Source: Aureobasidium sp. EXF-3400
Lineage: Eukaryota; Ascomycota; Dothideomycetes; Dothideales; Saccotheciaceae
Length of the DNA stretch: 64,000 bases
Assembly: GCA_024195585.1 (NCBI GenBank)
Contig: SWBL01000251.1
Location: 16,540 to 80,539, forward strand
Direction of reading: 5' to 3'
Numbering within the stretch: position 1 is the first letter of the stretch; every line of letters begins with the position of its first letter. Under the pieces are notes generated by a model, which searched no databases, was not told the origin of the DNA, and saw nothing but the letters and a program-made list of their open reading frames with translations. The position numbers and the translations under genes are program-made. Shown here in pieces: positions 22,743-33,404 of the stretch.

Positions 22743-24572
22743 ATGGTCAAGTTCCGGCGCTCGTCGCATAACCACAGTTCCTCGTCCTCGATACAAGTCA
22801 AAGACCCCACTGCGATTATCCCACCTAAGAAAGTCATAAAGGCCTTGTACGACTGGGACGCTCCGAACGACAATCCCTCTGTTCGCTTCCTGTCGTTTGC
22901 TTCTGGCGACTTTCTCCACGTTACTGGGCGCGAGGACGACACAGAGTGGTACGAAGCCTGCAACCCGCTACACAATTCGCGCGGTCTGGTGCCTGTGAGC
23001 TACTTCGAACAAGTTGGCAAGACAGTGCGCGACAGCGCTTCCGTCACGTCGTCACCCAACACTCACCACGACAGTGGTTATGCCGACAAGGCTTCGCACG
23101 ACCCCTCAAGAATGAGCAAGTCCTCAATGGGCAGATCCGGCGGTACCCCTGTATACGGTATCGTCGCATACGATTTCAAGGCCGAACGACCCGACGAACT
23201 CGAGGCCCACGAAGGAGAAGCCATCATTGTCATTGCGCAATCGAACCCAGAATGGTTTGTCGCAAAGCCCATCACACGACTGGGCGGCCCAGGCCTCATT
23301 CCCGTATCCTTTGTCGAGATCAAGGACCTCACCAGCGGCAAGACGATCGATTCGGCCGAGGCGATCGCAAGAGCCGGAATCCCGAGGGTGGAAGAGTGGA
23401 AGAAAATGGCAGCAGACTACAAAAACACCAGCATTCCGTTAGGGTCGATCGGCAACATGCAAGCCGCTACTCAGGCGTCAGTGGCAGGTCTGCAATCGAC
23501 TATGGATCGCATGAGTCTCAACAATGGTAGCCACGCTCGCAACATGTCGACAGTGTCACAGCGTACAACATCGCAGGCGCATTCGCAATACCCACTTGCG
23601 CCTCTGCGCGCTTCGGTCCCGCGTTACATGTACCTTGACGAGAAGTTCCACTTCATTGTTGAGACGACACTGGCCGACGGTTCTCATTGGGATTTGACGC
23701 GCATATACGAGGACTTTTATGAGCTACAGATCAACCTCATCAAGGCTTTCCCTGATGAAGCTGGCAACACAGGGCAGCCTCGTACTCTTCCACTGATGCC
23801 TGGCCCTGTACAATTCGTGACGGATCGCATCACTGAAGGCCGTCGTGAAAACCTCGACGAGTATCTATATAAACTGTTGCGCCTTGGTTCCCATGTCGTC
23901 AACAGCACGCTAGTCCGCGGCTTTTTCAGCCCGCATCCTGGTGATTACGAGGTCGACCCAAATGTTGTCGATCTCAACGAGCATAGTCGCGCTGCCGCCG
24001 AGGCAAAGACCGATCGCTACTCGACCGCCTCCCATACATCTGGTCATTATGCCGCTTCAACCAACTCTGCTCGCCAGTCGACCAGCGCACAATCTTTCGC
24101 CGCACATCAACGTCAGCAGTCATCCGTAGGTGGCGGAGGTATGCGCGCTCCTCAGGGTCACTACCGAACACCGTCCCAATACACCGATGCCACTGTGAAC
24201 ATCGGCCATGCTGCCGCTCCTCCTCTCGCGCGTCAAACCACAGCTATGTCCACAGCAACAACTTCCTCGGCAGCGACTGGTGGTGGTGCCCTAAAGGTCA
24301 AGGTCTGGTTTGACCGCGAGACGTGCGTTGTTTTGCGTCTTCCGCCACGAGGTGCTTTCAACTTTGATGATCTATACCGAAAGATTCTGGAGAGACGCAG
24401 GTTAGAGTATGGCGAGGCCGACCCGCGTTCCGAGGAGACCGAACTGGATATTGAGGTTCGCAACGAGCGAACAGGCGACTACACACCACTTGTCAACGAC
24501 GATACTCTGGAAGACGCGATTCAACAGAACGACAAGATGATGCTTGTTGTACAAAGTGCTCACGGACGATGA
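22743..24572 (+). CDS. BEM1: Polarity scaffold Bem1 (SH3-SH3-PX-PB1)
   Basis: Bem1 is the scaffold that brings Cdc24, Cdc42-GTP and PAK kinases together at growth sites and, in fungi, supports hyphal polarity and NADPH oxidase signalling. The 609-residue single-exon protein has the full domain order. SH3-1 covers residues ~31-90 (ALYDWDAPND...WYEACN...GLVPVSYFE) and SH3-2 ~137-194 (IVAYDFKAERPDEL...GLIPVSFVE). A PX domain covers ~292-400 (PRYMYLDEKFHFIVE, RTLPLMPGP), and a C-terminal PB1 domain ~517-605 (LKVKVWFDRETCVVLRLP). A Ser/Gln-rich linker separates PX and PB1. The PB1 domain should bind the Cdc24 PB1 domain. Start ATG 22743 precedes a basic, Ser-rich leader. Confidence 0.96.
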   Translation: MVKFRRSSHNHSSSSSIQVKDPTAIIPPKKVIKALYDWDAPNDNPSVRFLSFASGDFLHVTGREDDTEWYEACNPLHNSRGLVPVSYFEQVGKTVRDSASVTSSPNTHHDSGYADKASHDPSRMSKSSMGRSGGTPVYGIVAYDFKAERPDELEAHEGEAIIVIAQSNPEWFVAKPITRLGGPGLIPVSFVEIKDLTSGKTIDSAEAIARAGIPRVEEWKKMAADYKNTSIPLGSIGNMQAATQASVAGLQSTMDRMSLNNGSHARNMSTVSQRTTSQAHSQYPLAPLRASVPRYMYLDEKFHFIVETTLADGSHWDLTRIYEDFYELQINLIKAFPDEAGNTGQPRTLPLMPGPVQFVTDRITEGRRENLDEYLYKLLRLGSHVVNSTLVRGFFSPHPGDYEVDPNVVDLNEHSRAAAEAKTDRYSTASHTSGHYAASTNSARQSTSAQSFAAHQRQQSSVGGGGMRAPQGHYRTPSQYTDATVNIGHAAAPPLARQTTAMSTATTSSAATGGGALKVKVWFDRETCVVLRLPPRGAFNFDDLYRKILERRRLEYGEADPRSEETELDIEVRNERTGDYTPLVNDDTLEDAIQQNDKMMLVVQSAHGR

Positions 24573-25759
24573 GACTTTATCCCGCACATCATCAAATATG
24601 GCATCATGGCACCATCAGCATCATTTGATTCCGTTTATCGAGCGTCTTGCACCAGCCTCTTTTTTCATTGTCTTGCATTGTCATTGCGGCATCCCGAGCG
24701 TTGAGGTTACGAATATGATTCCCCGATTTCCTTACCTGTCATGAAAACGATCGACGACCTGTTTCTTTCTTGACGACCGACCGACGTATTACGGAGGACC
24801 AATCCGGCAACCTTGGAAAAGAACGGAAGTGATGTGTTCTTGCTTTCTGCATCTGTCTCATCTTCTTATGTTATCAATGTGGGGAAAGAAAAAAAGGCGA
24901 ACGGCGAGAATGCTTGCCCCCTGGTTTTTTGTTGCTTTGCTTCTGTTCTTTACTTGCTCTACTTGGTTTTGACAACTTGTTCAAAGTATGTCTTTTTTTC
25001 CTCTTTTCTTTCTGCTTCTACAGATTCCCCCTTTGATATGTACCTTTTTTGTCCTATTCTGTTTCTCCATAGTTGTGTTCTGAATATCCATCATTCTTCC
25101 ACATTACACACATGCTTCCCTCTTTGAATTGGTCTCTACAGTATCATGTTCTGTTGTTGTGAAGTGTGGTCTGATTATCGCTTTTCTGGCCATCATGTTG
25201 CTCGGTGTCGCAATCCGTGGCTTTTGAGTCTGGGTATCTCATATGAAGGATGTAGTGATCCTAGTTCTTTTTCTCACATTTCAATCCTTCCCTACTGCTT
25301 GGGACAAAAGGATAATCACAGAAGTGACTCCATCATGGTGCTTTCTTGAGCAAGCATCAGGTCAGAAGATCTTTCGCCCTCTTTGGAGCGTTCTTCCATC
25401 AACAGTCTAGCAAAAGGCTCTGAGGATGATACTGAACATTGAGAAAGACTCTGTAAACTGCTTGAACATTCATTTGGTATCCATCTGACTGATGAGGATG
25501 AACTTGTATCAGATCGAAATTAGGGTCAGGGTCGTGGGGCAAACGTGAAAGTGATGGTCAAATATGCTGCACATGGAAGGAGCAAACAACAACATTAGTG
25601 CTTTTATTAAACATACACAAGGTTGGCAAGAGCACTTCATAAGATTAGATTACGACATCCCATTCTTCGGACAAAGCTTATAGACCATCAACGACATTAT
25701 CCTGAACTTTGCAATTAAACCTCTCTATCCACACACCTTTGCTCTCATAAGAACAAAAC
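24573..25759. other. Convergent 3' region, pyrimidine-rich
   Basis: Between the stops of BEM1 and the arrestin gene. The plus strand is strongly T/C-rich from about 24830 to 25130, with runs such as CTTTTTTTCCTC-like tracts. The open frames there are Leu/Ser/Phe-rich by-products of this bias. No gene is supported. Confidence 0.55.
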
Positions 25760-27052
25760 TCAAGCAGTAAGCGTATAAGCCGGACTCCTATGTAACTCAG
25801 CCCACACATCACCATGCTCATCCTCATACCCCGGCGGGCCCACCATCTCATGAAACCCTGGCGGTGCATCTTCATCATGATTTCTTCTATCCGCCTCCAA
25901 GCCTCCTGGCAACACTTTCATTTCCATTTCTGCTTTTCTCTCTACCATTGTTGTTGTATTCGTATCTAACAACTGTACGGATACTTCCATAATGTACTCC
26001 AAAGCGAAGGCGCCGATGCTGAAGGAAGGGACGATTAGAGAGGCAAGGCCGCGTGTCATGTCTATTAGCATTATATCTCTTTTTACGACCACGGGGGTGG
26101 AGGTGCAAGGGATCTGCAGACCCTTTCCTAGCAGTTTGAACTTGGCAATGGGGATGGCGGGAGGTTTTGGATCGGAGGAGTTGGTTGGAACGGGGCGGGA
26201 GCCTGTGAATGAGACTTGGGCTTTGAGTGATAGCTCACAGGTCTGGAGTGTGTATGTTGGAGAGGGAGTGGAGGTGTCGGGATTGTGACAGATCAGACTG
26301 ATGTCGAAACGTTGCCATGCGCCTAGGGAGGACGGCATGCAGACTGCAAGACTGGGTGTGGAGGGAACATTGACGACAGGAGCGGGACTGAGAGGCATTG
26401 GTGTATTGACGTTGACAGTGGAAGAGCGTCTGCGGGAGAGTCCTGTCAAACTCAGAGTCGAAGAGCGTCGTCGCTGTGTCATTGGAGGTTGACTTATCCT
26501 TTGCACCTCCGTCGGCTCCACCAGAAGTTGGGTTTCCATCGTTGGCAAAGGTAACTCCGTATGCTCGAATGGCCAAACTTGAATATCGCGCTCAATCTGC
26601 ATGGAATTGGTATTGCGATGCGGATTCACACACAACTTCAACGAATACACCACTCTCGCCATACTAACCACATTCCAACTCGGAGGCACTGGTTGCAACT
26701 CTGCCACAAACGGCACCTTTATCTTTTCCGGCAAATCGAATTCAAACTCCCATTCGTGTGGTTTTGGAGATACTTTATGTGGGCCTTGAAGAATGGTCTT
26801 TTCGTAGCGGAAGAGGCTTTGGTTGCCAGTGCGGACGCAGCCGTAGGAAGCTTGACCACTGTCTTTGAGTTCGTTGTAGAGGGTTGCTTTGAAGAGGATT
26901 GTCATGGTGTGCACTTTTGTTTCTGTGGAAGGCGAATAGCTGGCTAGTCCTTTGATCTTTTGGCCGGGTTTGTAGTATTGTGGTGCTTGGTAGCCAGATG
27001 TTTCGCCCTCCAATAGGATGCGCAGGTGGTCTTGTGGGAGTGTTTTGCTCAT
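25760..27052 (-). CDS. Alpha-arrestin (ART-like ubiquitin-ligase adaptor)
   Basis: A 430-residue single-exon protein with an arrestin-type N-domain: ILLEGETSGYQAPQYYKPGQ, IKGLASY, a TILFKATLYNE strand and EWEFEFDLP. A C-domain follows after a Ser/Arg linker (RRRSSTLSLTGLSRRRSS). Near the C-terminus lies a PPxY motif (PPGY, residues 406-409), the classical docking site for the WW domains of Rsp5/NEDD4 ligases. Yeast ARTs use such motifs to direct ubiquitination and endocytosis of plasma-membrane transporters, the likely role here. The linker RRRSS repeats look like basophilic kinase sites that could regulate it (inference). It is short for an ART, with a single PPxY. No closer orthologue could be named. 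Confidence 0.8.
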   Translation of the reverse strand: MSKTLPQDHLRILLEGETSGYQAPQYYKPGQKIKGLASYSPSTETKVHTMTILFKATLYNELKDSGQASYGCVRTGNQSLFRYEKTILQGPHKVSPKPHEWEFEFDLPEKIKVPFVAELQPVPPSWNVVSMARVVYSLKLCVNPHRNTNSMQIERDIQVWPFEHTELPLPTMETQLLVEPTEVQRISQPPMTQRRRSSTLSLTGLSRRRSSTVNVNTPMPLSPAPVVNVPSTPSLAVCMPSSLGAWQRFDISLICHNPDTSTPSPTYTLQTCELSLKAQVSFTGSRPVPTNSSDPKPPAIPIAKFKLLGKGLQIPCTSTPVVVKRDIMLIDMTRGLASLIVPSFSIGAFALEYIMEVSVQLLDTNTTTMVERKAEMEMKVLPGGLEADRRNHDEDAPPGFHEMVGPPGYEDEHGDVWAELHRSPAYTLTA

Positions 27053-27841
27053 GTTGATGGTTGACGTAGTGTATACGCGTCAGAGAAGGTGTATGAAGCG
27101 TGTAAGACTGGAGCTGGCCAACAATTCGAGGTGGTGGCTGTTATCATGAATTATGGCTTCTTTGTCCAAATGATGAAAGGACCTGGATGTGCCTTGAGTG
27201 GAGGACGGAAGATCAAGAATGTCAGTTGAAGAGTGGGAAGATGAATGTAAATACCAAGTAGCGCCTAGATCTTCATTGTTCTTGGGTGCTTGGTCCAACA
27301 GTCAACTGAGCACATGACGGAGTGGAAACTTAGATAAACCAACTTCTGTGGTAACGGTCCTTGCCTAAATGGGATAGCGGGGATATCGGCTAAAGGGAGA
27401 AAGATTCAGAGTTGGCCTGGTCGATAATAATTCGACCGCGAAGCCTCAGGGTATTGGTGGTGTGTTGCTCAGCAGTCTAGGATCTAGACTGAGAGCAAAA
27501 CAGGCGAGCAGAGAAGAAGCGAAGTGTGGAGGAATCGACTTACTGGACCGTCCAAGACGATATATACGAGATGTGGGAATAGAGTCAATGGTTGGCTGTA
27601 ATCAGTGAACAAAGAATGATATAGTGCGAGATAGCATACACAGAGTGTGGTCAAGGGGAGCCAACAAATGATTCTGAATCGGGTTTCATCAATTCAAATG
27701 ACATGGCCTGCGCCAGCTTGTCGCGCTCGTGGAGAGGGACATCAGCGCAGAGTATATATACACACGAGATGGCTTTGACTCGTAATTCCCATAGCTTTTC
27801 TGTCTGACTTTCGAATTTATAGATATTCCGGCGTCCAGAAT
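27053..27841. other. Intergenic, arrestin promoter and ATP19 3' flank
   Basis: No gene recognised in 789 bp. Short upstream ATGs precede the arrestin start but none forms a convincing reading frame. Confidence 0.5.
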
Positions 27842-28264
27842 CTAGTGCTTGGCCTCCTTCTTCTCGCTTTCCTTGAGGAACTGCCTGTTGGAGGGACGGA
27901 CCCGTCAGCATGTGGTCTGAAGAATTGTACAAATACATTTGTCCTGCTCATTCAAGTCCCAAATGCCTGGTTTTCCTTGCTCTTTCTGATGCAGATGACT
28001 TGATATGAGAGGCGACGTACTGAATGAAGTCTGCCTCGTCCTTGGATGAAGCGTTGATGGGAGGAGTAGAGCCAGTGACCTTCTTGGCACCGCCGCTTGA
28101 GGCGTAACCAATACCGGCGAAGAGGGAGGTGAGGATACCGAGGGCGAGCTGTCAATGGACTTTGTCAATCACTGCGGTTGCGGAAGTCGGGGGGTCATAT
28201 CGAGTGGTGCGCATACGTGGTGGGAGCCGACCTGACGGCCCATGATGTTGTACATAACAACCAT
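27842..28264 (-). CDS. ATP19: Mitochondrial ATP synthase subunit K (Atp19)
   Basis: Three tiny exons (28264-28217, 28148-28021, 27884-27842) give a 72-residue protein, too short and split to appear as one open frame. It reads MVVMYNIMGRQVGSHH, then LALGILTSLFAGIGYA and GSTPPINASSKDEADFI, ending ESEKKEAKH. This matches the fungal subunit K pattern: an N-terminal GRxVGSH, one membrane helix and a polar tail with a SKDE-type patch. Subunit K is a small inner-membrane subunit associated with dimeric F1Fo ATP synthase. All introns are GT-AG; the second is long for this genome (136 nt). It shares a 339-bp divergent promoter with another mitochondrial gene. Confidence 0.85.
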
Positions 28265-28603
28265 TTTGACGGTGAGAGAATTGACGGGGTTGGAAGGTGA
28301 GAAGGAAGGGCGATGCGGTATAGGCGCTGTTCGTTGTGAGGACGAGTCGAACAAGGGAAGCTGCGACGGACTGCGGTCTTGGCGCTCCGGTCGTGCCTTC
28401 CACAAATCTTGTACCCTGCACAACTCCGTCGGCGTGCGGAAGCGACAACCTATGACGTGCCGCCTAGGTAATTCGAGGTCATCCACACCCGCGACCAAGG
28501 CAGATAAATACCAGCCAACATTCGTTGCATGTCTCCGAGATCCATTTGCGGCAACCCATTCTTCCAGGCCTCTAACTCCAACGACAAATCTAATACCGCC
28601 ACC
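28265..28603. other. Divergent promoter ATP19 / MTFP1-like
   Basis: A 339-bp spacer between two start codons of nuclear genes for mitochondrial membrane proteins, so co-regulation is plausible. No specific element was recognised. Confidence 0.5.
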
Positions 28604-29534
28604 ATGTCCGACGACAAGAACAAGAACACCAAGACAATCGACTTCGAGGACATCCCACGCGAGCGATCCGACCAACCCAGACCCGATTTCTCAAAGCCTC
28701 TTCCACGCAAGAGACTCCCTGCTGCCCTGCAAGATACTCTGGACAATGAAGAGAAGCTATGGGAGACCATGTATGAGGGTCACGCCGAGGAATCCACCGA
28801 GAGCAACGTCCGTTACGCTGCTTATGCCACAAGAGTCCGTACCATCTTGATGTCGGCTCATCGCTACGTCGCATACACCAGTGATATTGGTGAGAGTTTC
28901 AGACCTATTGCACACCCTTATCTCGTCAAGGGTGCATACGGTATCTCTTGGGCATATCTTATTGGTGATGTCTCGCACGAAGGCTACAAGGCCTACCTTC
29001 GCAACCAGCGTGTCCTCAATGGTGAATCCTCCACCATTGAGGACACCAGCGTTGCGGCCACCGAGAAGCCCTCTACAGCTGTGGCACTAGCCACAGCTGG
29101 AACCACTCCTGGTAAGGTTCCTCTCATTGAGGACTACAGAACCGTCATGGCGCAAAGAGCCATCTTCCAGGGTGTTGCCAGTATGGGTCTGCCTGCCTTT
29201 ACTATCCACTCGATCGTCAAGTACGCTGGTAGAGCTCTGAAAAACAATAAGAACGTAAAGCTGCGCACATGGGGTCCCATCGGCGTAAGTACCCGTTCCT
29301 TCTCTAACCGAATTCAAACGATCTGACACAAAGTGATAGTTGGGTCTTGCCGCAGTCCCCGCACTTCCCTTCATGTTCGACGAACCCGTCGAGGCCGCTG
29401 TCGAGTGGGTCTTCCACAAGGCCTTCTCAGCTGTCGGCGGAGAGGCTGCAGTCCACGGTCGTCCTGAAACTGGCCGATCTGCTCTGTTACAGGTAGAAGC
29501 CAAGGCTGGCGCCGTCAAGGAGAAGGAGCTATAG
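28604..29534 (+). CDS. Mitochondrial fission process 1 (MTP18/MTFP1)-like protein
   Basis: Two exons (28604-29284, 29340-29534) give 291 residues. The core matches the MTP18/MTFP1 family of inner-membrane proteins implicated in mitochondrial fission: RYVAYTSDIGESFRPIAHP, then GAYGISWAYLIGDV, RAIFQGVASMGLPAFTIHSIV, and after the intron LAAVPALPFMFDEPVE. The residues TSDxGESFRP and FDxPVE are family hallmarks. An N-terminal polar extension of about 80 residues and a C-terminal Ala-rich tail are extra to the animal protein. The chosen ATG (28604) has the strong context GCCACCATG; an in-frame upstream ATG at 28529 is less likely. It is convergent with EMC4. Confidence 0.85.
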
Positions 29535-29703
29535 TGGGTACAAGGACCATCTATTGCATATTTTGTACATAACACACTCTTCTTCAAATCAGGTAGTAGA
29601 CCAAAGTCCAGTACAGAGCGCGTACTGGCAGCATAGGATCGGCAGGACATATAGTTCTTGATTTGTAATTTTAGTTAGGGGTATCAGAAGAACATTGGAC
29701 AGA

Positions 29704-30377
29704 TTATAACAATGAGCTAGGGTGGGCTCTTGCGAGAGGCTCTCTAGCAGTTTCCCAGGCGAGCCAGTCGGATCGAGTAGTACTGGGGACATGTTAGCGA
29801 TGGCCAAGAGAGTATGAGAAAAAAGCAGAATACGTACGGCAATAGACCCATGCCATTGACCTTCCAGATACCAAGAGCGAGAGCCAAAAAGTTGCATGCA
29901 ACATAGGCAAGCTTGACCATGATCAAGCGATCACGGGTGCCTTCGGATTCGAAACGGGCAAAGACGTTCTGGATGTTGATGAGGGCTGTGATGGGGCCCT
30001 TGAAAAGCATGAAGACCATCATGATACTGAAGATCTGAAGACTGTTGCCTGACATGTACATGCCGAAGGCGTTCATGGGCAGCTGCTTGGCTGGAGCAAT
30101 GGCGACTTCCCAAGCCTTCTTGAGCTTCAGAGTATCCATCTCTTCGGTTGTAGGAGCTTTACGAGCAGGGGTCTGGGCGACGGCATTCTTGGATGACTTG
30201 GACTGAAAGACATTAGTTGGGTAGAGAGCGGCAGACGGTAGACGGTCGGACCTTGGAGGTTGTGACGGTGGTTGGGGCAGTGTAGCCTGGTGGGTCGGGG
30301 ATGGTCGACGTCTTGGGTTTGGTAGTCGGAGGGGCGTTCAGGTCAACGACCCATTGCGGCGGGAGAGGGACGGCCAT
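29704..30377 (-). CDS. EMC4: ER membrane protein complex subunit 4 (Emc4)
   Basis: Three exons (30377-30252, 30202-29838, 29782-29704) give 189 residues. Emc4 is a subunit of the EMC, an ER insertase for tail-anchored and multipass proteins. The core KKAWEVAIAPAKQLPMNAF, MYMSGNSLQIFS and GLALGIWKVNGMGLLP-like stretches match the family, and the last splice restores the diagnostic MGLLPTTRSDWLAWE ending. Two hydrophobic segments are visible (IFSIMMVFMLFKGPI and VKLAYVACNFLALALGIW). The first intron uses an unusual GTCCGA donor, but it is required because the unspliced frame stops in the intron. It is divergent from APL2 across 350 bp. Confidence 0.92.
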
Positions 30378-30727
30378 ATCTTTTGGAATTCTTGGAAATG
30401 TTGTTGTCGCGAAGATGGGCTGTATGGAAGTCGAGCTACGAAAGGCAGGAGCGATGCTGAGTTCCCGCCTGCCGCTCGGCTTCCCCAGGATCGCGACTCC
30501 CTGACCCTCAACTTTGATGAGCACCTTCCTTGCACCTTCCGATTTACCTCACATTCGCTCACCAAACCATTTCTCCGCTCTTCCTCTAGGCCCACACCAA
30601 TTCGGACGACTGGCCTTGCACACCACTCTGTCACGCGACACGGAACTCAAGTGATACCAAGAAGAGGGGCACACCAACGAACGCTTGGGATTGGTCTACC
30701 TGACCTTCCTGTTATCATAAAGTCACC
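30378..30727. other. Divergent promoter EMC4/APL2
   Basis: A 350-bp spacer between start codons. No defined element was recognised. Confidence 0.5.
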
Positions 30728-33002
30728 ATGAGTGCAGGAAATCAAGATGCGAAACTCTTTGCTAGAGTGAGTCGCCCCGAAACTTGAACAATGCTCCTGT
30801 CATGTTCGCTCCCTTGTTTCTCTATGACCAAGGCTTACCAGTCTTTCGCAATCCACAGGGCAAAGTCGCCGAACTGCGACAAGAGTTGCAGGCCGTCGGA
30901 GGAAAGAAGGATAAGGGACACCTCGGGAAGAAGATTGCCCTCAAGAAGATTGTCGCAAACATGACCATGAGTAATAACGACATGATCGCCCTCTTCCCCG
31001 ATGTTGTCCAGGTCATGGGTCTCGCCAGTCTGGAAATCAAGAAGATGTGTTTCCTATACCTTGTACACTACGCCAGGATCAAGCCCGAGATTGCTCTCAA
31101 GGCTCTACCTCATCTTGTTCAGGTCCGTCGCATCTCGAACCCCTCGACGCTCAAGCTGACCCAGTCTAGGACATGGAAGATACGAACCCCTTAGTACGAG
31201 CCCTCGCCTTGCGAACAATGTCATATATCCACGTCCGCGAATTCGTCGAAGCCGCTGTCACCCCTACGAAACACCTACTGCGAGACGCCGATCCCTACGT
31301 GCGCAAAACCGCTTGCTTCTGTGTTGCCAAACTCTACGATCACGACAAGACTCTCGTCGAGAACTCGGATCTAATCACTGGACTGAACAATATGCTGAGA
31401 GATGAGAATCCCACAGTCGTCTCAAGCGCCCTGGCCTCATTGACCGATATCTGGGAGAGGAGCGAGTCCATCAAACTTACCATTGACTACAACAGTGCTT
31501 CCAAGATTGCTTCCATCCTAGCAGAAACTTCAGAGTGGAACCAAACATACATCCTCGAAGCTCTCATGAACTTCGTCCCTCAGGACTCGGGACAGGCTTC
31601 AATGTTGGCCGAGCGCATCACCCCACGCCTTTCTCACACAAACTCTGCCGTCGTTCTTGGTTGCATTCGCCTTATTCTCTACCTCATGAACTACATCGCA
31701 GACGAGAAGACCATCACAGCTTTGATGAACAAGCTTTCTCCCCCACTGGTTACACTGCTCTCCAAGGGGCACGAAATTCAATACCTGGCTTTGCGAAATA
31801 TACTTTTGATCTTGCAAAGGAGACCAGACATCCTGAAGAACGACATTCGTGTCTTCTTCTGCAAGTACAATGACCCCATCTACGTCAAGGTCACCAAACT
31901 GGAACTCATCTTCATGCTCGCGACGCAGGACAACATCAAGGAAGTTTTGAACGAGCTGAGAGAATACGCAACCGAAATCGATGTTCACTTCGTTCGAAAG
32001 TCTGTCCGCGCCATCGGAAAGCTAGCCATCAAGATCGAACCTGCTGCAAGACTTTGTATCAACACACTTCTGGAGCTTGTCGCAACAAAGGTCTCATACA
32101 TTGTCCAGGAGGCCACGGTAGTGATTCGCAACATCTTCCGCAAATACCCTAACCAATACGAGTCGATCATCAGCACGTTATGCGACAACCTCGATTCCTT
32201 GGATGAGCCCGAGGCAAAGGCTGCCATGATTTGGATCATTGGACAATATGCCGACAGAATTGACAACAGTGATGTCCTCCTGGACGACTTTTTGTACACC
32301 TTCGCAGACGAGCCGCATGAGGTGCAGTTGGCCCTTCTCACCGCGACAGTGAAGCTGTTCATACAGAGACCCAAGAAAGGACAAGAACTCGTGCCGAAAG
32401 TCTTAAAGTGGGCCACTGAGGAGACAGACAACCCCGATCTCCGCGACAGAGGTTACATGTATTGGCGTCTACTTTCTTCCGACCCGGTAGCAGCAAAACA
32501 AGTCGTGATGGGAGAGAAGCCACCAATCACCGCAGAAACAGAAAAGTTGGATCCATTCACCCTGCAAGAAATGTGCTTGGTGGTGGGCTCGTTGGCAACA
32601 ATTTACCTAAAGCCCATCAAGTCTGTCTTCCGCTCAGCTCGCCCACGCATTGTACCAGAGAGTCCCGCGTTGCAAAAGCACAGATTGCCTAGCCACCAGG
32701 CCATGTTGGACGCACAGAAGCATTGGACAGAGATGACTTCAATGACCGGCGGACAGCAGCGACAAAACGGCAACGCACATGCTGCTAACGGCGATCTTGC
32801 AGCAGCCGTCGATGCAGCGGATATGTATTTCTCGACTATCGGCAGTCAGCAGATGGCGAACATGGGCTTGAACGATGATGGTTATGCATCTCCAGTCGGC
32901 GGAGAAGGGGCTCAAACGATGTTTGTCGTGAATCAGAACCAGCCACAGCAAGTCTATCAGCCTACAGTGGGGAATGGTAATGGCGACCTTTTGAGTTTCT
33001 AA
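30728..33002 (+). CDS. APL2: AP-1 adaptor complex subunit beta (beta-adaptin)
   Basis: The large beta subunit of the AP-1 clathrin adaptor, acting in trans-Golgi/endosome sorting. Three exons (30728-30766, 30859-31122, 31170-33002) give 711 residues. The start MSAGNQDAKLFARGKVAEL and the trunk signatures are those of beta-adaptin: ALKKIVANMTMSNNDM, KKMCFLYLVHYA, NPLVRALALRTMSYIHV, DPYVRKTACFCVAKLYD and EATVVIRNIFRKYPN. A Gln/Asn-rich hinge follows (~580-700), ending GDLLSF. No appendage (ear) domain is present, consistent with fungal AP-1 beta. Intron 2 has a GTCCGT donor; without it the frame stops. AP-1 rather than AP-2 is judged from overall resemblance and hinge form. Confidence 0.95.
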
Positions 33003-33404
33003 GTAAAATGCGAGTTAGAATAAGCATTCTTGCTGTTTAATGTACATACGTTTTTCATCCTTTCCGTGTATTGTGTCCAATGAAAGTGTGTAGTGTTGAT
33101 GAACGATCGGCACTTTTCGGGGCGTGAAGCCGACGAGAGCAAGCCCGCCTCTGTCTGCAGTGGAACTTCTCCGAACTCAGTTCGACCATTGAAATCCCTC
33201 TACAACATCTTACAGCACATCAAAACATCAGGAACCTCTATTGAATATAGAAGACCAAAGACAATCACAAAACTTCAATTCGGGATCTGGACAGGAACAT
33301 ATCCGGGACTCTTCGCGCCCAAAAAATCTTCTGCAATTGGACAACATCGAACAACATTATTATACCCAGCACATTCCACCAGAAATCAACCGGGAACAGA
33401 AGAT
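33003..33404. other. Intergenic between APL2 and the holo-ACP synthase gene
   Basis: A 402-bp region with no gene. The reading frame of the next gene is open upstream to about 33093, but that translation lacks family features and the ATG at 33405 is preferred. Confidence 0.5.

Noticed and set aside
24813..25127. 104-codon frame rich in Ser, Leu, Phe and Cys
   Set aside because: A by-product of the T/C-rich 3' flank of BEM1.
28529..28603. In-frame upstream ATG for the MTFP1-like protein
   Set aside because: The later ATG has a much stronger start context (GCCACCATG); the added 25 residues show no targeting signal.
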